Source: Candidatus Omnitrophota bacterium (GTDB lineage: Bacteria > Hinthialibacterota > Hinthialibacteria > Hinthialibacterales > JAKPRU01). Taken from it: a stretch of DNA of 8,445 nt. Made by a program: the position numbers and the translations under genes. Shown here one piece after another: positions 6,768 through 8,445 of this stretch. The notes under the pieces are model-generated. The model worked only from the letters and a program-made list of their open reading frames with translations. It made no database searches and had not been told where the DNA came from. Within the stretch, counting starts at the first letter, position 1. Each line of letters opens with the position of its first letter. The stretch spans positions 1 to 8,445 of the forward strand of contig JAKPRU010000407.1 in the NCBI GenBank assembly GCA_029557025.1, in the 5' to 3' direction.

Positions 6768-6881
6768 CTCTGGATTTACGTTGATCACCGCGAGATGTTG
6801 AAAGACGCCAATATCGACGCGCTCTCGATTACCGCTCCCGACCATTTGACCGTCAGCGGCATCGTGATAGATTCATTGGCA
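6768..6881 (+). pseudogene. remnant of a Gfo/Idh/MocA-family oxidoreductase
   Basis: In one frame this stretch reads YVDHREMLKDANIDALSITA followed directly by PDHLTVSGIVI. That closely follows the family core 'Y.DYREML....IDAV.I.TPDHWH...' at the end of the NAD(P)-binding Rossmann fold, roughly residues 60-100 of a normal ~350-430 residue enzyme. Neither the GxGxxG dinucleotide motif nor the EKP active-site lysine segment is present on either side. The frame soon runs into lysine/glutamate-rich sequence just before the pseudopilin start. I infer a small leftover of a deleted or rearranged gene. It cannot be a functional enzyme. Confidence 0.55.
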
Positions 6882-6907
6882 ACGCTCCAAGAGAAAGAAA
6901 AACGTGA

Positions 6908-7480
6908 GTGTCTCGCTCAAGAGCCTTCACATTGATTGAACTCCTGATTGTCGTGGCGATTATTGGAATTCTGGCGGCGATTGCGGTACCCAATTTCCTC
7001 AACGCGCGAGTTCGGGCGCTCGTGGCTCGAACCTACGCCGATATGAAAGCCGTAACACATGGCTTTGAATTATATCGCTTGGACCACGGGGATTGGGTGC
7101 CGGATTATGATGGGATCGGGATGGGACAGGGCAATTCCGAGGTGCGAACGTACAGGGCGCTGACCACACCGGTGGCCTATCTCTCCAGCATTCCATTGGA
7201 TGTATGGATCTCGAAAGAGGATTTTGTTCGTCTCTTCAACAAGAGTGAAAAGTACTATGAGTATTATGGTTACAACTCCGGCGGTCAGGAACGGCTGGAT
7301 ATTTGTGCGCGGTACGGGATCGGCTATGTAATCCGCAGCTTGGGACCGGATCGAGCCGCCCAATGGGGTGGAGATTTCCTGAATATCGGCTTGAGGAACC
7401 GGTATTACGCGTACGATCAGACGAACGGCCTCCTTTCCTCCGGAGATATTATCGCCACCAACCGGGGAGTGCCGGAATGA
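6908..7480 (+). CDS. prepilin-like pseudopilin (type II secretion/type IV pilus N-terminal motif)
   Basis: The 190-residue protein opens with a six-residue leader, MSRSRA, then FTLIELLIVVAIIGILAA, the prepilin peptidase site and hydrophobic N-helix. Glu11 is the conserved +5 glutamate of the mature chain. Position -1 is Ala rather than the more usual Gly. The globular part has the GspG-like core of a large subfamily: ADMKAVTHGFELYRLDHGDW (44-63), then LTTPVAYLSSIPLDVW (85-100), and the tail TNGLLSSGDIIATNRG (172-187). Such proteins are exported, processed by PilD-type peptidase and anchored by the N-helix. Here the gene stands alone, with no secretion ATPase or other pilin beside it, so its partner machine is encoded elsewhere. 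The start is GTG 6908, forced by an in-frame stop at 6905; the ribosome-binding site is weak (AAGAGAAAG). Confidence 0.88.
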   Translation: MSRSRAFTLIELLIVVAIIGILAAIAVPNFLNARVRALVARTYADMKAVTHGFELYRLDHGDWVPDYDGIGMGQGNSEVRTYRALTTPVAYLSSIPLDVWISKEDFVRLFNKSEKYYEYYGYNSGGQERLDICARYGIGYVIRSLGPDRAAQWGGDFLNIGLRNRYYAYDQTNGLLSSGDIIATNRGVPE

Positions 7481-7511
7481 GTGCGGATCCCCTGAAGCCT
7501 GCCAACTGGCA

Positions 7512-7540
7512 TTGACCATTTCGGAAACCCTTGATACCCT
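7512..7540 (+). promoter_or_regulatory. possible promoter of tRNA-Val
   Basis: TTGACC (7512-7517) and TACCCT (7535-7540) are separated by 17 bases. The -35 matches the consensus at five of six positions; the -10 is weak. It would start RNA about 10-15 bases before the tRNA at 7559. The only other source of tRNA transcript would be read-through from the pseudopilin gene. Confidence 0.3.
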
Positions 7541-7558
7541 GCCTGTAGATCGATAGAT

Positions 7559-7632
7559 GGGTCCTTAGCTCAGTTGGTTAGAGTGCTTGCTTGACATGCA
7601 AGAGGTCACTGGTTCAAGTCCAGTAGGACCCA
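7559..7632 (+). tRNA. tRNA-Val(GAC)
   Basis: A full cloverleaf can be drawn over 74 bases. The acceptor GGGTCCT pairs perfectly with AGGACCC (7625-7631), followed by discriminator A7632. The D arm is GCTC...GAGT with AGTTGGTTA in the loop. The anticodon stem CTTGC/GCAAG has loop TTGACAT, giving anticodon GAC (valine). The T arm is ACTGG-TTCAAGT-CCAGT. The terminal CCA is not encoded (A is followed by TAT), so it must be added after transcription. It lies 78 bases after the pseudopilin stop and 211 bases before infC. Confidence 0.95.
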
Positions 7633-7701
7633 TATCGAGGAGCAAGCCGGACCGTATGAAATGGACCCATTCGGGGGTCAGAACTGTTCCGGGCGGGTCG
7701 A

Positions 7702-7730
7702 TTGCGTTTAATCGATTCCTGATGTAAAAT
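7702..7730 (+). promoter_or_regulatory. candidate sigma-70-type promoter of infC
   Basis: TTGCGT (7702-7707) and TAAAAT (7725-7730) are 17 bases apart. The -10 box matches at five of six positions and is preceded by TG; the -35 matches at its TTG. Transcription would begin near 7737, giving an untranslated leader of about 105 bases before the proposed AUU start of infC. Confidence 0.4.
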
Positions 7731-7743
7731 GTTGTTGTCAGGT

Positions 7744-7765
7744 CGGGTACCGAGATCCGGTCCCG
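7744..7765 (+). promoter_or_regulatory. leader hairpin 1 upstream of infC
   Basis: CGGG-(TA)-CCG pairs with CGG-(T)-CCCG around a five-base loop, AGATC. It begins a few bases after the predicted transcription start. Together with the hairpin at 7795-7808 it structures the leader and could take part in control of infC. No terminator-type U-tract follows. Confidence 0.3.
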
Positions 7766-7794
7766 TTGAGTAGTATATCATTCGTACAAAACCC

Positions 7795-7808
7795 CGGGCT
7801 TGTGCCCG
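7795..7808 (+). promoter_or_regulatory. leader hairpin 2 upstream of infC
   Basis: CGGGC-TTGT-GCCCG is a perfect five-pair stem with a four-base loop, located 22 bases before the infC ribosome-binding site. The sequence after it (TTCATACC) is not a U-tract, so it is not a typical terminator. Confidence 0.35.
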
Positions 7809-7830
7809 TTCATACCATAACAAGATCGCA

Positions 7831-7836
7831 GGGGGA
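7831..7836 (+). promoter_or_regulatory. infC: ribosome binding site deciding an AUU start for infC
   Basis: GGGGGA lies seven bases before ATT 7844 and can pair with the anti-Shine-Dalgarno CCUCC through one G-U pair. The alternative GTG at 7901 would begin inside the conserved RVNE motif and has only a distant GGGAT upstream. The site therefore supports AUU initiation. Confidence 0.5.
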
Positions 7837-7843
7837 CGCCGCG

Positions 7844-8445
7844 ATTAGGGGCCGAACACGTACCGATTTTCGCCGGGATCGATTCCGGGATACGACTCGT
7901 GTGAACGAGTTGATCCGGGACAAGGAAGTCCGGCTGATCAATCAGAACGGCGAGCACCTTGGGATTGTTCCCATTGCGAAAGCTCTCGGGTTGAGTGTGG
8001 AAGCCGGGCTGGACCTGGTTGAGGTGGGCGCAAAATCCATCCCACCGGTCTGCCGGATTATGGATTACGGCCAGTACAAGTACGAACAGGCCAAGAAACA
8101 ACGAGATGCCAAGAGAAAACAGCGGCTGATCACTCTGAAGGAAATCAAGCTCCGACCTCGGATCGATCAGCATGATTACGAGTATAAAATCCGTCACGCA
8201 CGGGATTTCCTGGAACACGGAGACAAGGTCAAATTCGTGGTCCAGTTTCGCGGGAGGGAGATTGCGCATAAAGAGCTGGGGCAGGCCGTTATCAATCGGG
8301 TCATCGAAGACCTGAGCACGGCAGGCCAACCGGAGGCCGAAAGTCGGCAGGAAGGTCGCCTCTTAGTTTTGGTTATGGCTCCTCTTCCCTCGTCCCGACG
8401 AAAGAAAAAGCCGGAAGACGAAGAAGAAAAACCGCAAACCTCTTC
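7844..8445 (+). CDS. infC: translation initiation factor IF-3, 3' end beyond the window
   Basis: IF-3 binds the 30S subunit, keeps it apart from 50S and checks the start codon and initiator tRNA. The visible 200 residues cover both IF-3 domains. The N-domain has TRVNELIRDKEVRLI (18-32), LVEV and PPVCRIMDYGQYKYE (67-81). A lysine-rich linker helix follows, then the C-domain with LKEIKLRP, HGDKVKFVVQFRGRE and a terminal LLVLVMAP strand. The frame has no stop before the edge and continues into a charged tail (RRKKKPEDEEEK) longer than in E. coli IF-3 (180 aa). The proposed start is ATT 7844. It yields MRGRTRT..., strikingly like the N-terminus of E. coli IF-3 (MKGGKRV), whose gene also starts at AUU. 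An alternative GTG at 7802 cannot be excluded. Confidence 0.93.
   Translation, partial: MRGRTRTDFRRDRFRDTTRVNELIRDKEVRLINQNGEHLGIVPIAKALGLSVEAGLDLVEVGAKSIPPVCRIMDYGQYKYEQAKKQRDAKRKQRLITLKEIKLRPRIDQHDYEYKIRHARDFLEHGDKVKFVVQFRGREIAHKELGQAVINRVIEDLSTAGQPEAESRQEGRLLVLVMAPLPSSRRKKKPEDEEEKPQTS

Noticed and set aside
7626..7670. GGACCCAT repeated at the tRNA 3' end (7626-7633) and at 7663-7670, as a possible attachment-site duplication
   Set aside because: Eight bases is too short, and no integrase or mobile gene lies nearby. The second copy is better explained as chance, or as part of the small GACCC..GGGTC hairpin.
7778..8329. 183-codon minus-strand open frame
   Set aside because: It is antisense to infC, whose product is unmistakable.

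Overview
The window looks like chromosomal DNA of a Gram-negative-type (diderm) free-living bacterium. It carries a Sec-exported glycosidase-like protein, a lipobox-bearing solute-binding domain fused to a membrane phosphatase, a type II secretion/type IV pilus-style pseudopilin, a tRNA and translation initiation factor IF-3. From memory, the pseudopilin subfamily (TTPVAYLSSIP core, SGDI tail) and the GH99-like/DUF5010 protein are common in uncultured phyla such as Sumerlaeota, Hydrogenedentota and neighbours of Planctomycetes. The sequence alone does not fix the phylum. No phage, transposase or CRISPR signal is visible.

Layout. 1-86: a possible 3' end of a plus-strand gene cut by the window edge. 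87-521: no intact gene, but a decayed-looking fragment of an immunoglobulin-like (DUF1573-like) protein and two tandem hairpins, one a dispersed ATTCC..GGAATGAC-type repeat, lying just past the dinB-like stop codon. 522-1019 (minus): DinB-superfamily protein. 1020-1349: divergent intergenic region. 1350-2939 (plus): secreted DUF5010/GH99-like protein. 2940-3035: short convergent spacer with a hairpin. 3036-5603 (minus): one 855-residue open frame joining a complete family-5 solute-binding lipoprotein to a complete undecaprenyl-diphosphatase (UppP/BacA). 5877-6653 (minus): class I SAM-dependent methyltransferase. 6654-6907: intergenic, holding a short remnant of a Gfo/Idh/MocA oxidoreductase. 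6908-7480 (plus): orphan pseudopilin. 7559-7632 (plus): tRNA-Val(GAC). 7844-8445 (plus): infC, running off the right edge and apparently starting at an AUU codon.

Most genes here are single transcription units and do not form one pathway. The exception is the joined solute-binding and UppP protein. It would place a peptide-type binding domain on the same polypeptide that recycles the lipid carrier for cell-wall precursors, and it is the most unusual object in the window. The second point of interest is infC: its probable AUU start, ribosome-binding site, promoter and leader hairpins suggest the classical IF-3 autoregulation by start-codon discrimination.
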